Of a stretch of 43,269 bases of DNA, positions 1-11,275 are shown in pieces. Position numbers and translations under genes: made by a program. Location: contig NC_049988.1 of assembly GCF_000003815.2 (NCBI RefSeq), positions 6,805,292 to 6,848,560 of the forward strand, in the 5' to 3' direction. Under the pieces are notes generated by a model. That model was not told the DNA's origin. It did not search any database and saw nothing but the letters and a program-made list of their open reading frames with translations. Every line of letters starts with the position of its first letter. The stretch's first letter is position 1. The stretch comes from Branchiostoma floridae. Its lineage: Eukaryota > Chordata > Leptocardii > Amphioxiformes > Branchiostomatidae.

Positions 1-39
<39 letters not shown>

Positions 40-392
40 CTGCTCATCTGTACATGTACATGTGTGTGGGGACGGGGGGTGCCTGTGCGATTGTCTGTGC
101 ACGTGTGTGTGTGTGAGTGCGTGTGCGTTTATGTGTCAGTGTGCGTTGTGTGTGTGTGTGTGTGTGTGTATGTGTGTGTGAGTGTTGCGTATGTATGTGT
201 ATGTGTGTGTAAGTCTGTCTGTTTCTGTGTCTGTATGTGTGTATGAGTGCTTGTGTATGTATGCCTATCTGTGTGTGTGTGCGTGTTTGCGTGCTTTTGT
301 GTGTGTGCATGAGACTATCTGTGTGTGTGTGTGTGTGCGTTTGTCTTTGTATGTATGTGTGTGCGTGTGTGTATTTGTGTTTGTATATGTGT
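1..392. repeat. Degenerate (TG)n microsatellite
   Basis: The stretch is almost all TG dinucleotides at the left edge, then decays into TG with interspersed TA, CTG and TGTA units. Open frames across it translate only to Cys/Val or His/Thr runs, so it is not coding. The array probably extends left of the window. Confidence 0.95.
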
Positions 393-1250
393 CGGACAAG
401 GCGGGCAATAAAGATCCTTAGCCCATGCTAAAAACAGCGAATCAGCGTTCCCGCAAAGAATTAATGCCATCGCTACTAGATATCTGCAAAAGAAGACATA
501 TTGTCCATATCTAATTTATATCTAGTTGCACAGGTGTCCACTCTCTCACCCTCTTATCTATATACCCAGCCCGAGATTTGATAAACTAGACATTAAAGAT
601 CAAGTACTGGTCGTTTGCTGCGGTAAAAAGTAATCAGAGAGAATTTATGGTCAAATTGACCTAAATTCCATGTGTAACAGAGATTGAAGTTGACAGTACA
701 CAGCAGAGAGCCGCAGAGATTTTATCTATGTACATTATCAAAGGACGATTTGGCGACCCTAAAATTATTAATTCTTACCGTGATTTATTATCATTGGTCT
801 TAACGTTCGTGTAATGTCCAAATAAAATTTGTGAAGAGCTTGTCCTAATTTCTGGGTTAGCTTTTAGAATGCCGCTGTTGTCAATACTCGTGTATTGTGT
901 TATATACAATACGGACAATGTGAGATTGACACGTTGTAGCCCATATGACATATTCCCAAGTTCCAATTTGATAAGATAGTGATCACTTTGATCGGACAAA
1001 AGCACAATTCCTTATCGTAAATTTTAAACCCTTTTCTCTTAGCTGACAGTACGTGTAATGGAAGATAAGGATAATGGGGGCACGTACATCGCCCCCAATT
1101 CGAAGACGCAGACTTGTGACCTCGGTTGATAATGTGTTTTTTTGCGAAGCTCGAAAGATTTCTTTAATCTACATTTTACCACACAGGCCTGTTTATACAG
1201 AGTCTGGCAATGTCAATGCGCAGTTTCACACTTTTGAATTTTCGTTTTTT
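393..1250. other. Upstream non-coding DNA, no gene seen
   Basis: This is AT-rich unique-looking sequence. No frame shows a recognisable domain, and I saw no clear repeat or splice-flanked exon. It ends in a run of T just before an assembly gap. Confidence 0.5.
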
Positions 1251-1926
1251 NNNNNNNNNNNNNNNNNNNNNNNNNNNNNNNNNNNNNNNNNNNNNNNNNN
1301 NNNNNNNNNNNNNNNNNNNNNNNNNNNNNNNNNNNNNNNNNNNNNNNNNNNNNNNNNNNNNNNNNNNNNNNNNNNNNNNNNNNNNNNNNNNNNNNNNNNN
1401 NNNNNNNNNNNNNNNNNNNNNNNNNNNNNNNNNNNNNNNNNNNNNNNNNNNNNNNNNNNNNNNNNNNNNNNNNNNNNNNNNNNNNNNNNNNNNNNNNNNN
1501 NNNNNNNNNNNNNNNNNNNNNNNNNNNNNNNNNNNNNNNNNNNNNNNNNNNNNNNNNNNNNNNNNNNNNNNNNNNNNNNNNNNNNNNNNNNNNNNNNNNN
1601 NNNNNNNNNNNNNNNNNNNNNNNNNNNNNNNNNNNNNNNNNNNNNNNNNNNNNNNNNNNNNNNNNNNNNNNNNNNNNNNNNNNNNNNNNNNNNNNNNNNN
1701 NNNNNNNNNNNNNNNNNNNNNNNNNNNNNNNNNNNNNNNNNNNNNNNNNNNNNNNNNNNNNNNNNNNNNNNNNNNNNNNNNNNNNNNNNNNNNNNNNNNN
1801 NNNNNNNNNNNNNNNNNNNNNNNNNNNNNNNNNNNNNNNNNNNNNNNNNNNNNNNNNNNNNNNNNNNNNNNNNNNNNNNNNNNNNNNNNNNNNNNNNNNN
1901 NNNNNNNNNNNNNNNNNNNNNNNNNN
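1251..1926. other. Assembly gap (676 N)
   Basis: There are 676 consecutive N. Frames crossing it are artefacts. Its odd length suggests an estimated gap size. Confidence 0.99.
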
Positions 1927-1975
1927 TTGATGGTCAGCAAAAAGTTAAGGGCTCTAGGGGGTTCATGAAAATCGT

Positions 1976-2156
1976 AGCTTCTACCAGGCTCCACCGGTCG
2001 CTAGCAAAAGAATAATATTGGTCAGATAACATTCCACTTGAATCAGCTAGTCACAAACCATAGTCCTTGGCCAGCTAACTCCTCTGGCATGTTATGTGTC
2101 TGTATTTCTCCAATTTCTCCTATTTTTACCGTGGCCTGCGTAGCCTGGCAGAGGCT
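1976..2156. mobile_element. Small inverted-repeat element (MITE-like), copy 1
   Basis: The left end reads GCTTCTACCAGGCTCC and the right end carries its inverted counterpart, GTAGCCTGGCAGAGGC. The ends are flanked by TA on both sides (1975-1976 and 2156-2157), as expected for a TA-target element. It has no coding capacity. A second copy lies at 5376-5494 with better preserved ends, which supports a dispersed family. Confidence 0.65.
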
Positions 2157-4146
2157 AAGAACTCCATACGGAGCTCATACGGACTTGAATGTATACGCAC
2201 GTAAGAACCGGCTTTAAGTGGGGATCTCACTGAACTGTGGCACGTTGGCTACGTTGCCTACCTGCCTAAGTGCCTAGGCCAGGGAATGGCCCCTTGCTCC
2301 TCTCCGTCAGGATGTTCCAAGTTGCCTGCGTTGATGTAGCCTGGATACCAGTCCCTCGCTCTATACTATAGCCCTTTCGCGGTAATGTATAATCCTTATG
2401 CCAGGGAAGGTCACAAGCCCCAGTCTCTATTTGCACTCAGAGGTAATGGCACCCAGTTTCTGATAACTGCGAGAGATAATCAGGGCCCGCGTGCTGTGTT
2501 TGGCGGCGGGGCTAATCGGTTGCCGGCCCGAAGAGATTAGCGAGTATAGCACGGCGGTCTGGATAACAGGCTAGCGTTGATGGGTCCTAAATTCAATTTG
2601 TGTTACCCTTGACTTTATACATATAGTGGGGGGTATCATGCAAAACGTACGGCTAAATAAACGACGAAACATACAAAAAGCCCTTACGTTACAATTTTCC
2701 TTCCCTACATCTGCTTTGAGGTCGTTAACCCACTTTGCCATTTTGAATGCCTTGGTCAGCACGTAAGCATTGCGTTCTGTCAATTATTTGAAGATTCCTT
2801 GTTTTTGCTACCGGCGTTGCTTAGCAGTTAAGGTCCTAAGAAGCAATTTTCCGACCATAACAATATTTTGTTGGTTATTGCCTGTAATTTACGGACTAGA
2901 CGTAGCGTAACATGTGCCTCCAAGTGTTTCAACAACAAGATAAGTGTTTTATCAAAACAGTACTAGTTTATTTTGCCCTGCCTTTTTAACAGCACTGCAC
3001 ATACTCTGAGTAAAGTGGGTGTATATATAACACTGGACTTGGACACTGGTCAGATTGAGCCAAAATACGCCAGACTTTTGCAGATTGGCGCAAACCGGCG
3101 ACAATTGTCGCGATTCGTCGCTTATAACTGCGATATTTGAAAGGTTTGAAAAATTCGTAATTCGCAAAATGGCAAACATAATGAACAAAATGACGCAAGA
3201 CGTCGTATCTTTTATATATCGTATAATATCTTATATGATCATTATTGAACATTCTTTCGTCACTGTAAATTTCTAAGGAACTCATTTTAATAATTGTAAA
3301 TTAGCTAAAAACTAATTTCGCGGCAACACTAAGATTTCCAACAACCTGCTTATCTGGGCTTCATACGTAGAATGAAAATGACGCAAGTCAAAGTGACGCA
3401 AAGTTGGCGCAATATACAATAAATTTCATACATATAAACATGCGTGATTGTACACAAACATAATCTAACCACAAAATAAAAGTTTCACAAAATCTCATAA
3501 AGAATTTCGGACAGTTACCTCCTTGACGCATGTTTTAAGTGTTTACCAACTGTCTGAGAAGGAGCAATATGCCTTCATATTTGCGCAGTGAATTAGAGCA
3601 TATGGTTGGGTCATGGACCTTTACTCTCTTCGTGACCCCTGAACAGAACAAGATGAGAAGATATGGTGGTAACGGCTTTATCATCACAATTCTCTAATGT
3701 TTTGATAATAACTGATTTCTGAATATTTATACATTATGGATGACATTCATAACCTTTGTATACACGCTATAAGTTATTAGGACCATTGAAAAACTAATTT
3801 TGATTTTCTACACTACATAATTTACACTACATGTGATCTTTACGCACAAGTAAAGTATCCATAAAGCGTACGCAAAGCATTGCTGTCCTAAAAAAATATT
3901 TACGCATGATTGTAGACATATCTAAAGACTGAATATAGTGCAGGTGTAGACAATCATTTTCATCTAATGACACCATGCGAATAGAATTATAGTAGTGACC
4001 CTTTTGTTTCGTAAACTCACCCTCAAATAGTTGTCGCATGACGTTTTAGTGTCACCATGTTGCACTTTTTTGTAAATGTTTATCTCAAAATAGATATGGA
4101 ACCTAGCTAAATCTCGAGTATTTCCGGCATTTTGTATGTCTTTTGA
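2157..4146. other. Upstream non-coding DNA, no gene seen
   Basis: No gene is recognisable. 2335-2352 holds GTAGCCTGGATACCAG, a word resembling ends of short interspersed elements. Between about 3055 and 3530 the words GACGCAA and GGCGCAA recur several times without forming a regular array. The rest is AT-rich and featureless to my reading. Confidence 0.45.
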
Positions 4147-4312
4147 ACACACATATGCACTGACACATACACACACACACACACACGTACGCATATACAC
4201 ACACGCTCGCGCGCACACGCACAAACACACACACAAACACACACTTACACACACTCACTCACACACACACACACACACACACACATGCACACACGCTTGC
4301 AAACACACACGG
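4147..4312. repeat. Degenerate (CA)n microsatellite
   Basis: CA dinucleotides dominate, interrupted by CACG, CGCGCG and CTCACTCA units. It is a length-variable simple repeat. The open frames in it are low complexity and are not genes. Confidence 0.95.
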
Positions 4313-4683
4313 ACACTCAGTATCTGCTCAAAATATAGAGGGCAGTGAACTCAAAACGCATAGTGCAACACCAAAATCAAACGCCCTGTCATAAATTCTA
4401 GACGGTCGCCGGAAAACACTTTTGCTAATGGTTAGAAAGGTAGACAGCCAATGACGTAAAACGTTGCATCAACAAAGCGATGATATTTCATCCAATCAGC
4501 GATCAATTAACAACTATTAGATTACTGATCCATCCAATCAAACAAGTCATCAAATTTAACAGTCAATGGCAAGAAACATGGCCATAACTTTTACTGTATG
4601 AGATCGAACGAGGGACCAGTATTTGTTAACTGCCGTTACTTGTGTTAACGAAATTATGAAGGAAAATAAATGATTGTCCTTTT

Positions 4684-4960
4684 TACCTTCGTCAAGAAGA
4701 TTGTATGTATTAGATAACTCTAGAAGGCATAAATGTGTTGTCTTGATATTTGGTATGTTGGAAGGTCCTGTTAGTACTTCGGAATAATTATCTTTTAGGT
4801 TCCCTAGCGGCTTGTTATGGTACTGCAGCGCAACTCCCAGTTTTGATATCTCGAATTCTGGACATGCCATGGTCATAATGTTTGAGTGGAAGCTCTTGGG
4901 GCAGAGAATACGTGGTGTAGGTTTGGGCCCCCTAGCAGCTTTCATGGAACTACAGGAGCC
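4684..4960 (+). repeat. Hairpin-headed dispersed repeat, copy 1
   Basis: The copy starts ACCTTCGTCAAGAAGATTG, a decayed form of the family's terminal hairpin. It then shares ordered landmarks with the other copies: TTGATATTTGGTATG, CCCTAGCGGC, GTACTGCAGC, TTTGATATCTCG, GACATGCCATGGTCATAATG and TTTGGGCCCCCTAGC. No protein is encoded. Other copies lie near 14195, 20262, 30044, 32600, 33145 and 35590. The strand given is the direction from hairpin to tail. I do not know the class of element. Confidence 0.75.
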
Positions 4961-5375
4961 GGTGTAGTTTCATTCTTTGAAAAAGAATAACTCAAGACAG
5001 GGTTGACTAATCGTCATGGTTTTTACTTTGTAAATAGCTTAAGTGATGCTTTTAATCAAAATGCCTTTTACCGTCATACGATATATAAGCAAGGCACTAC
5101 GCACTTTCACACGTGGTTGTTACAAATGTTTTACCTTCTCTGTGAAGGCCACATGAGAACATTGCCCTAGAAAGGGGACATCCGCAATATTACGAACGTC
5201 AGCGGCAGAGGAGGTTTGCTTCCCCGTGGGTAAATAACGGCACTTAAGCTCTCTTCAATTAAATTGCTCTCTTGTTCGTGAAAAGAAAAAAAAAAAAGGT
5301 TCAAGAGTTCAGTGAACTCTGACTAAAAGTTTGTGTCTGGACGCAGTAATCTAAAGAACTCACGTAGAGTAATGT
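4961..5375. other. Upstream non-coding DNA, nothing seen
   Basis: It contains a short A run near 5285 and no recognisable coding, RNA or repeat signal. Confidence 0.4.
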
Positions 5376-5494
5376 AGCCTCTAGCAGGCTCCGTAGGTCG
5401 TAAATTGTACTTCTCGGTAACCGTATTGGCTTGTTATCTTTCTATTTGGACAGTTTTACCATTTTCTGGCGACCTGTGGAGCCTGCTAGAGGCT
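5376..5494. mobile_element. Small inverted-repeat element (MITE-like), copy 2
   Basis: The left end GCCTCTAGCAGGCTCC and the right end GGAGCCTGCTAGAGGC are exact inverted repeats over 16 bp. The pairing continues imperfectly inward (GTAGGTCG against CGACCTGT). A TA lies on the left side. The length is about 120 bp and it is non-coding. It belongs to the same family as 1976-2156. Confidence 0.8.
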
Positions 5495-6780
5495 TAGAAT
5501 TCTGTTCAGGGCTGGTTGAAATCTTTAGGACTGAAACGATATCTGAAGAAACCTAGATAAAGTACGCATCTCTCTCCATCTATACATGGAATACATTTTA
5601 AAAGGGGTGAATCAAAAATTCAAGGCGTTTTTTTTTTTGCCCTGGTAATTTTGTCTGAAACCAACGACCTCTACGTAATGCCGTAAAAGCTCCCTGCTTT
5701 AGTGAACCCTCTCGTTTTCCCCACTGGCATCATCTCCGCGAGCTTGTGAATCGCCTATGTCAAGTTCATAAAGGATCAATATGTAGTATTAGGACAATAT
5801 ATAAAGTAGATATTCCTACCATTGCTTTACATAGTAGGTGCGATCGACACAATAGAATTGTATACCAATATTCAAGGAGGAAGATTATTTCAATACACCA
5901 TATACAAACATGATTAGAAACTGTGATAGTGTGCAGTATGTTGTTGTTTACACAAATAGGTCTAGTTCTAGTTGCAGATCGTTTCAGAAATTTAGCAGAC
6001 TTTGTGCAGCTTGTCTTTGTACAGTTCACAAACACTAGAAGTACAAAACGATGATGCAAATATCCTGAAAGAACGTTGTACATACATGTCATTCACATGA
6101 AGGTTTCGTTCACGAGAATGTTTTCAATTTCGGGGCCAAAATGTTACGAAACGGGCCTTTAAATTCGGCGGTGCATCCAAGATACATTCGCACATAGAAT
6201 AAAACACTGAACGTGAAAATAACGACCATCATCTCTTTTGTAAGAGGTAGTTTTTCAGCGGAATGGTTTCCCCAGTGCAAGCTGACGGCCTCTTCAATCG
6301 CCACATGTCGCCATAAAACGCATTTTACCATTTCCTCCATTTCCGTCAGCACGATAAGATGGAAGCAGGTGGTCTTAGATCTCAAGGTTGCAATTTTGTC
6401 CCTCAAACATTTCTATCTCTCTTCAATTAGAGAAAACACACGTTTTAGATGGAGTCTTCCAAATTTCAAAAGCTTTTTTAGAAATAAAGGAATAGAGCGG
6501 CATGGAAAGTCGTGAGGATAAAAGTTTGAATTTCGTCCTCCAATTTTCTCGTTATTCTCTGAAGGTCTTTTATGGCCGCCCACTTTAGGATTATACCATT
6601 TACAGCATCAAAAGGGGTGCGACAAAAACATTTGTTTTAATTGATATTCCCCTTTTAACTAAATTTCTTAGTTGAATATCTGTCTTTTCTATACCACCTG
6701 GCACAAGACAAAAATAAGTGTATTAAAACAGCAATTAATCATTTTGAAACAAATAGTCATTTAGTTGCACCCCTACACAA
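5495..6780. other. Upstream non-coding DNA, no gene seen
   Basis: Several short frames are open on both strands (for example 6110-6406 and 6213-6515, which overlap each other), but none shows a domain, signal peptide or splice-bounded exon that I recognise. Confidence 0.45.
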
Positions 6781-7110
6781 CAAAATGGACTAGCTGGCAA
6801 GTGGCTACACTACGTCATTCAAAAAATCGCCCCCTAGCCGACCAATGGTATAATTGCAGCTGGAAGACTAGTGGACTTCATAAGTTGGCGCGACGTGACG
6901 GAGTGAGTCACGTAGTGTAGGCGGCTGTGATTTCACTTCGCCCCGCCTCGGCTTTCCGTCTACCCGCCTTCCTACCTGCACCTGCCGCAACCTTACCTTA
7001 CACACATGACCATTAGGACCGACCAAACAGCCAGATACTGACCCATGTTTACCAAGTAATGCAGAGGTAGCGGTCTTGAATGCTTGATCGGTTCGGTTAC
7101 CATAGTGTGA
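6781..7110 (+). promoter_or_regulatory. Candidate promoter region of the receptor gene
   Basis: This stretch is richer in GC than its surroundings and lies a few hundred bases upstream of the likely first coding exon. It holds an inverted CCAAT box context (ACCAATGG near 6840), CRE/AP-1-like words (TGACGG, TGAGTCA near 6897-6910) and an 11-bp inverted repeat, CTACACTACGT at 6805-6815 with ACGTAGTGTAG at 6910-6920. No TATA box is evident at a fixed spacing. The call is inferred from position and composition. The inverted repeat could instead mark a small mobile element of about 116 bp. Confidence 0.3.
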
Positions 7111-7383
7111 AGGACTCTTTTGTGGGCTTGAAATATGAGCCAGGGGTCAGAAAGCGTCGCGACCAGGCCCGTACCGACTGCTCTTTTTCCCCCATTCTAA
7201 CCCCGGGAAACAAGAGTCTTCTTAGTGTTCCACGCGAGAATTTGTGTACGCCAGACAGAAAGGACTGTCTCATTAACGTGACTGTTTGAAGGGTGTCTAC
7301 AAAGGAGAGGAAAGCCGTGTGTGTCGCAGGTGTATTCTTACTACCCTCATCACTATATGGCCTTTGCTTTTTTCTTCCTACAG

Positions 7384-7627
7384 GCATATGATCATTGTGA
7401 GGGAAGCCTGATGCATGGAGTACGGTTACAATTTCCCTGGTACGGCTTCAAGGGACTTTGTTAACGCTGCAATGTGAAGCCGACACCCACACGGTCCAGC
7501 ACTTCAATACAGTCTGGAGGAAGTTCAAAAACAACTTTCGCTGTGTCATCTCCGCTTAGAAAATAAGACGTCTTGGGAGACTTCTTCTGCGTCGAAGGAT
7601 CGTTCTCACAGAGTGGACAAACTGGCC
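7384..7627 (+). other. Probable 5' leader of the receptor first coding exon
   Basis: A strong splice acceptor, a pyrimidine tract ending TTCTTCCTACAG at 7383, suggests that the exon carrying the start codon begins at 7384. An untranslated exon would then lie further upstream; I could not place its donor. The leader carries overlapping upstream ORFs at 7388-7411, 7411-7464 and 7415-7477, and ATG TGA at 7472-7477. The first two overlap by one base (TGATG). Such uORFs usually lower translation of the main frame. If transcription instead starts inside this stretch, some would be absent. Confidence 0.4.
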
Positions 7628-7699
7628 ATGGCGGTGTCAAGAACAAGTGGGGTTGTATTCCTCGCAACATTGGCTTTCTTGGTCCTTCTACTGCCACAG
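7628..7699 (+). CDS. PTH-receptor-like class B GPCR, exon 1 (signal peptide)
   Basis: This is the probable first coding exon, encoding residues 1-24. ATG at 7628 sits in a good Kozak context (GCCATGG); an upstream in-frame GTG at 7613 is not a credible eukaryotic start. The peptide has a short N-region with one Arg (MAVSR), a long hydrophobic core (VVFLATLAFLVLLL) and a turn-forming PQ, which is a typical signal peptide for targeting to the secretory pathway. The exon ends CCACAG before GTATGT, a good donor, in phase 0, which fits the phase-0 start of the exon at 30623. Vertebrate PTH1R likewise has its signal peptide on a separate exon. The link across a 22.9-kb intron is inferred from phase and domain order; a transcript would settle it. 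Signal cleavage probably falls just across the junction with exon 2. Confidence 0.68.
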
Positions 7700-9517
7700 G
7701 TATGTCAACAAATGCTCTTTTGTTGTTTCTTACTTTCTTTCACATATTCTAGCAGGCACGTACACCACTGCCCCACGCGTACCATGTTGTGTGTTGTGTG
7801 TATCCCAAAACTCGGTCACGGAATGCCTCATAGAGGTCCTATTGACGACTGTAGCTTCCAGTCTGCGTGCGAATGTTGTAAATCACTGGCCTTTTTCAAT
7901 TCTCAGTTTGTCTACTTCTCCTAACACGAAGGTATTTTGGAGGCCATTATCTTAGCCTCGCGAAAGGCAAATAGTGTGTCCAACCCCGCAAAACAAACCC
8001 GTAGTGTTTTTCTTCTTAACACAACGTTACAGCGTTCCGAATGTTTCGGATGTGTACGCTAATCCTTTTAAACGCAGAACAAACGTTATTTAGACTCGTT
8101 CGTTTTTTGGCTGAGTGCTAAAGAGAAGGAGTCGAAAAACAAAGCGTTTACGTGGTGGTATTTTTCGATAAAGGTCTTTGTGAGGGTGACAGAAATAATG
8201 GCATAACAAACGCGTTGCTGACTACCGTACATAAGTACAAGCAAATACTGGGTACGAACCCTTTGTGGTATTCGATGTTTTATTTGTGTTATAACTGTGG
8301 TCATGTCAGCTACGGGGGCCAAAATAGTCTAGGTCAGTATCCCGATAGGTACAAAGGTTAGGGGAGCGTTATGTAGTGTTGAAAGATCGAGGAAACACGG
8401 AGGGTAGTGTTGGTCTAGTGTTGGATACAGGCCAATCTAAAACGGATTCATCTTTCTTTCAAGTAAAGGCAGTCTATGTAGCGAGGTGAGGGGTAAAAAA
8501 AGTCACTGTATAGAAAAGACACAACCAATACTTAAACCAATACACACACATATAGAGAAAGACAGCCGTTGCACAACTCATAAAACTCTTAAAATCTGAT
8601 GTATATCTTCTTTTTTTTTAGAATGAATGTAAACTTAAACACTACGTAGGCTTTATAAAATACGACAGGAAGTTTTAAAAAAGACAAAAGTTATGTTTTG
8701 AATTTTCATTATTGTACTGACATGGTTACTACTAGACTAGGCCCAGTGTAAAATGCCCAAACCGCACACAGCGTTTCTATACAATCTAGTTAGGATTGTT
8801 TACTCCATTTTTAAGCTGAAAGCCCAAGAGTTGACTCAACCAATCCCTTTCAAAAACATTCAGCGTGCCAGAACGTGCGTGTGACGTGGGTATCCTCGAG
8901 AGTACACAGATTTCTTAAGGTGTATATTTATATACAGCATGCCGGAGGTGTGGCTTCTTAAGATGCTTCAAGAGATAAGATAGTACCCCGTCCTAGGGGG
9001 AAAGTACCTCAGTGTTATTGTGCAGTCTTGCGAGACATTGGCAAGATTTGTCTATCTCTATCTTACGAAAGGTACTGTACGCCTTGCGGCATATGATGTG
9101 TTATAGGATATATAGGATAAAACAGAGATATTTTTGATGATATTTTATTAATCACCTAAAGTGGTCTTGAAATATTTGAACGTCTTGTTGAATGAGCTAT
9201 CCTTACAAAGATAGGCCTTAAGACAAAAAACGCTATAGGCTGGGATAAAGTAGAGATGACATTTTGCATGGTATTTTACTAATCACCCAAAGTAATCTTG
9301 ACAGATTTTAGGTATTTTCTAGAAAATAAAGATAAAAACAGGGAATGCATCAAATCACAATCTAAAACATTAAACTAAACCCTACAAATTCTTAAACATT
9401 TATAATTCCAACACATTTGTTCAGATTTTTAAGACGTTTTCCTATTAATAAAAAGGATATCCTCAAGCAGTGTCATAATTGTAACGTCATTTTCAATAAA
9501 TGTCAATTTCCCTAATA
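7700..9517. other. Intron 1, first part; one degenerate duplication
   Basis: No exon is recognisable. Near 9139 and 9270 two similar segments (ATTTTATTAATCACC and ATTTTACTAATCACC, each followed by AAAGT and a CTTGA) lie about 131 bp apart, a decayed tandem duplication. The rest shows no structure that I can name. Confidence 0.4.
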
Positions 9518-9519
9518 CC

Positions 9520-9729
9520 CCCTTTCCACTAGGACGGCTCTCTCACTGCGCTCTCTCTGTGACATAGAATTTGACACATTTGTCAACGAATTGCACAGAA
9601 AAGAAATGAATATTTTTACACCTCGTGTGTTTTGTTGTCTTCTCGATCACACTTAAATTTTAGAAGGTTACTCATAGCCTATATAGGTCGCAGTGAGAGC
9701 GCAGCGCGATCGCTGTCAAGTGGAAAGGG
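9520..9729. mobile_element. MITE-like element, 210 bp
   Basis: The ends CCCTTTCCACT (9520-9530) and AGTGGAAAGGG (9719-9729) are exact inverted repeats of 11 bp. A second inner pair (CTCTCACTGCG with CGCAGTGAGAG) is offset inside them. There is no ORF. A related left end, CCCCATTCACTAGAGCGACG, occurs at 12901, so this is likely a family. Confidence 0.7.
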
Positions 9730-9898
9730 AGCTTAAGAATTAAGGGAAGTCCTGTTTACGCCACGTTCCTAACAATTACGGATGTAATATGGTATGTGGT
9801 GGGGGAATTGAGGTCAATTATCCGCGGGGTTGGTCCGTCTCTTACGGAGACTATGCGGTTAGACCATGTAATATCATCTCACCAGAGATATAAACTAA

Positions 9899-10570
9899 GG
9901 CCACAGCAAGTAAATTTTATGGATGACATGGTTTCAAACGAAAAAAAAACAAGACTTTTTTTTTCTTCTGTTGAGATGGTCAACATGACGAGAGAGTACT
10001 AAAATGAGAAAATAGTTTGTGTTGCAGCCTAAAATTGTAATTGTAGAAGTGACACTAGCGAGGTAGCCATGACTGTATTCGAAGAACTTAAACCATGGAC
10101 ACGAAGGACCCAATTCTTCTTGCTTCCTCTCTAAACTGAAATGAAGAACTGAACTGAACAAGAAATGAAACTAGCTAAAAAGTGGAACTACTCATAGTAG
10201 TATGGAAGCCATGAGTGTAGTTGTAGAGGTGACACTAGCGAGGTAGGCATGACTGTAGTTGTTATAGTGAAACTAGTTGAAAAATTGCACTACTAGTACT
10301 ATGGGCGCCATGAGTGTAGTTACCAACTTCGTAAGTGATACCAGACTAACGTCACTAGTACTCTTACTACACTATAGTTCACTTCTTGAATACATGAATG
10401 AATGATTTGTTGTCTGTGCTACCATATTTTTTCACCTCAATTCTTGTTACAGTGTCTATTGTAAAAGTTTAGCAATCTTGCGTTTTTTCACCCATCCTGT
10501 TTTTTTGCCCTATCGCATTATTTTTGCAGTCTGTAGAGGATGTCATCCATAAAATTTACGTGCTGTGGCC
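9899..10570. mobile_element. Non-autonomous element with 31-bp inverted ends
   Basis: The left end 9899-9929 (begins GGCCACAGCAAGTAAATTTT) and the right end 10540-10570 are inverted repeats matching at 30 of 31 positions. Inside are two direct repeats of the word GTGACACTAGCGAGGTAG, near 10050 and 10230. No transposase frame is present. Related ends occur at about 24630, 33955, 40925, 41405 and 41635, usually next to the flanking word TAAGG or CTAAG. The true termini may therefore lie slightly outside these coordinates. Confidence 0.75.
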
Positions 10571-10884
10571 AAAGTGGTGTCTGTGTCAGTGAGATAACGG
10601 CCACAAACTCCCGCGAGACTTCAAACCCCCGCGAGACTATAAACTCTTTAGCAAGTAAATTACACGTAGACATATTTGTTTACTTCTTGTCGTAAACACA
10701 CTGCCTTTGTTAGAATAAACAACTGCACAACTAGTAAACATGGCCAAACCCCTGTCGTATTTTACGTGCCCTTAATTTGATTTAAGATACTTTACGTCCA
10801 TTTAGTTTGCTTCAATATGTCTTAATTTTCAGTCATAAATTTCCCGTCCGTTTGGTAGTATTGTGTCAATGACCGCAACCTGCA

Positions 10885-10897
10885 CCCCCCCCCCCCC
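10885..10897. repeat. Poly(C) run
   Basis: Thirteen consecutive C. Similar runs occur at 18170-18184 (C), 22555-22566 (G) and 32444-32455 (C). Confidence 0.9.
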
Positions 10898-10915
10898 TCG
10901 CGACTTTGGTTCTTT

Positions 10916-11275
10916 CCTCTGGTTGTAAAAAACAACTAAGGACTTCTGGAGTGAAAGAAATGTTTCATTTTTCTCTCAAACTTCCATTTACCGTGTATAA
11001 TATTTGGTTTGGACGTTAGAATTATGTCATCTATCTTTGTGTAAGATTTTTCCTAACCAAAGCACGTTTTCATGTGTCGAATACCATATCCATTCCTCTG
11101 GCTGTATAATACAACTAGGGACTTCTTGATTAAAAGAAATATTTCATTTTTACCCAAATGTTTGTGTTACCACATGTGATATTTGTTTGTGACGTAAGAA
11201 ATATGTCGCCTATTTTTGTGCACAAAAAATTCCCTAACCACAGCACGTTTTCATATGTGAAGTACCATTGACAAG
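10916..11275 (+). repeat. Tandem duplication, 179-bp period, two copies
   Basis: CCTCTGGTTGTA at 10916 recurs as CCTCTGGCTGTA at 11095. The two halves then share in order ACAACTA.GGACTTCT, AAAGAAAT.TTTCATTTTT, TATTTG.TT, TTCCTAACCA, AGCACGTTTTCAT and TACCAT. They have diverged by point changes, so the duplication is not recent. Confidence 0.85.

Noticed and set aside
4-431. Overlapping Cys/Val-rich and His/Thr-rich open frames in the TG repeat
   Set aside because: Pure dinucleotide repeat; low-complexity translation on both strands with no gene context.
1074-2015. Long open frames across the N run
   Set aside because: The length comes from N being read through; only a few dozen real codons and no motif.
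4556-4945. 129-codon minus-strand frame
   Set aside because: Lies almost wholly in a copy of the hairpin-headed repeat, whose other copies are not open in this frame.
7613-7627. In-frame GTG upstream of the receptor ATG as start
   Set aside because: A eukaryotic gene with a good-context ATG at 7628 right before the hydrophobic core; GTG initiation is unlikely.
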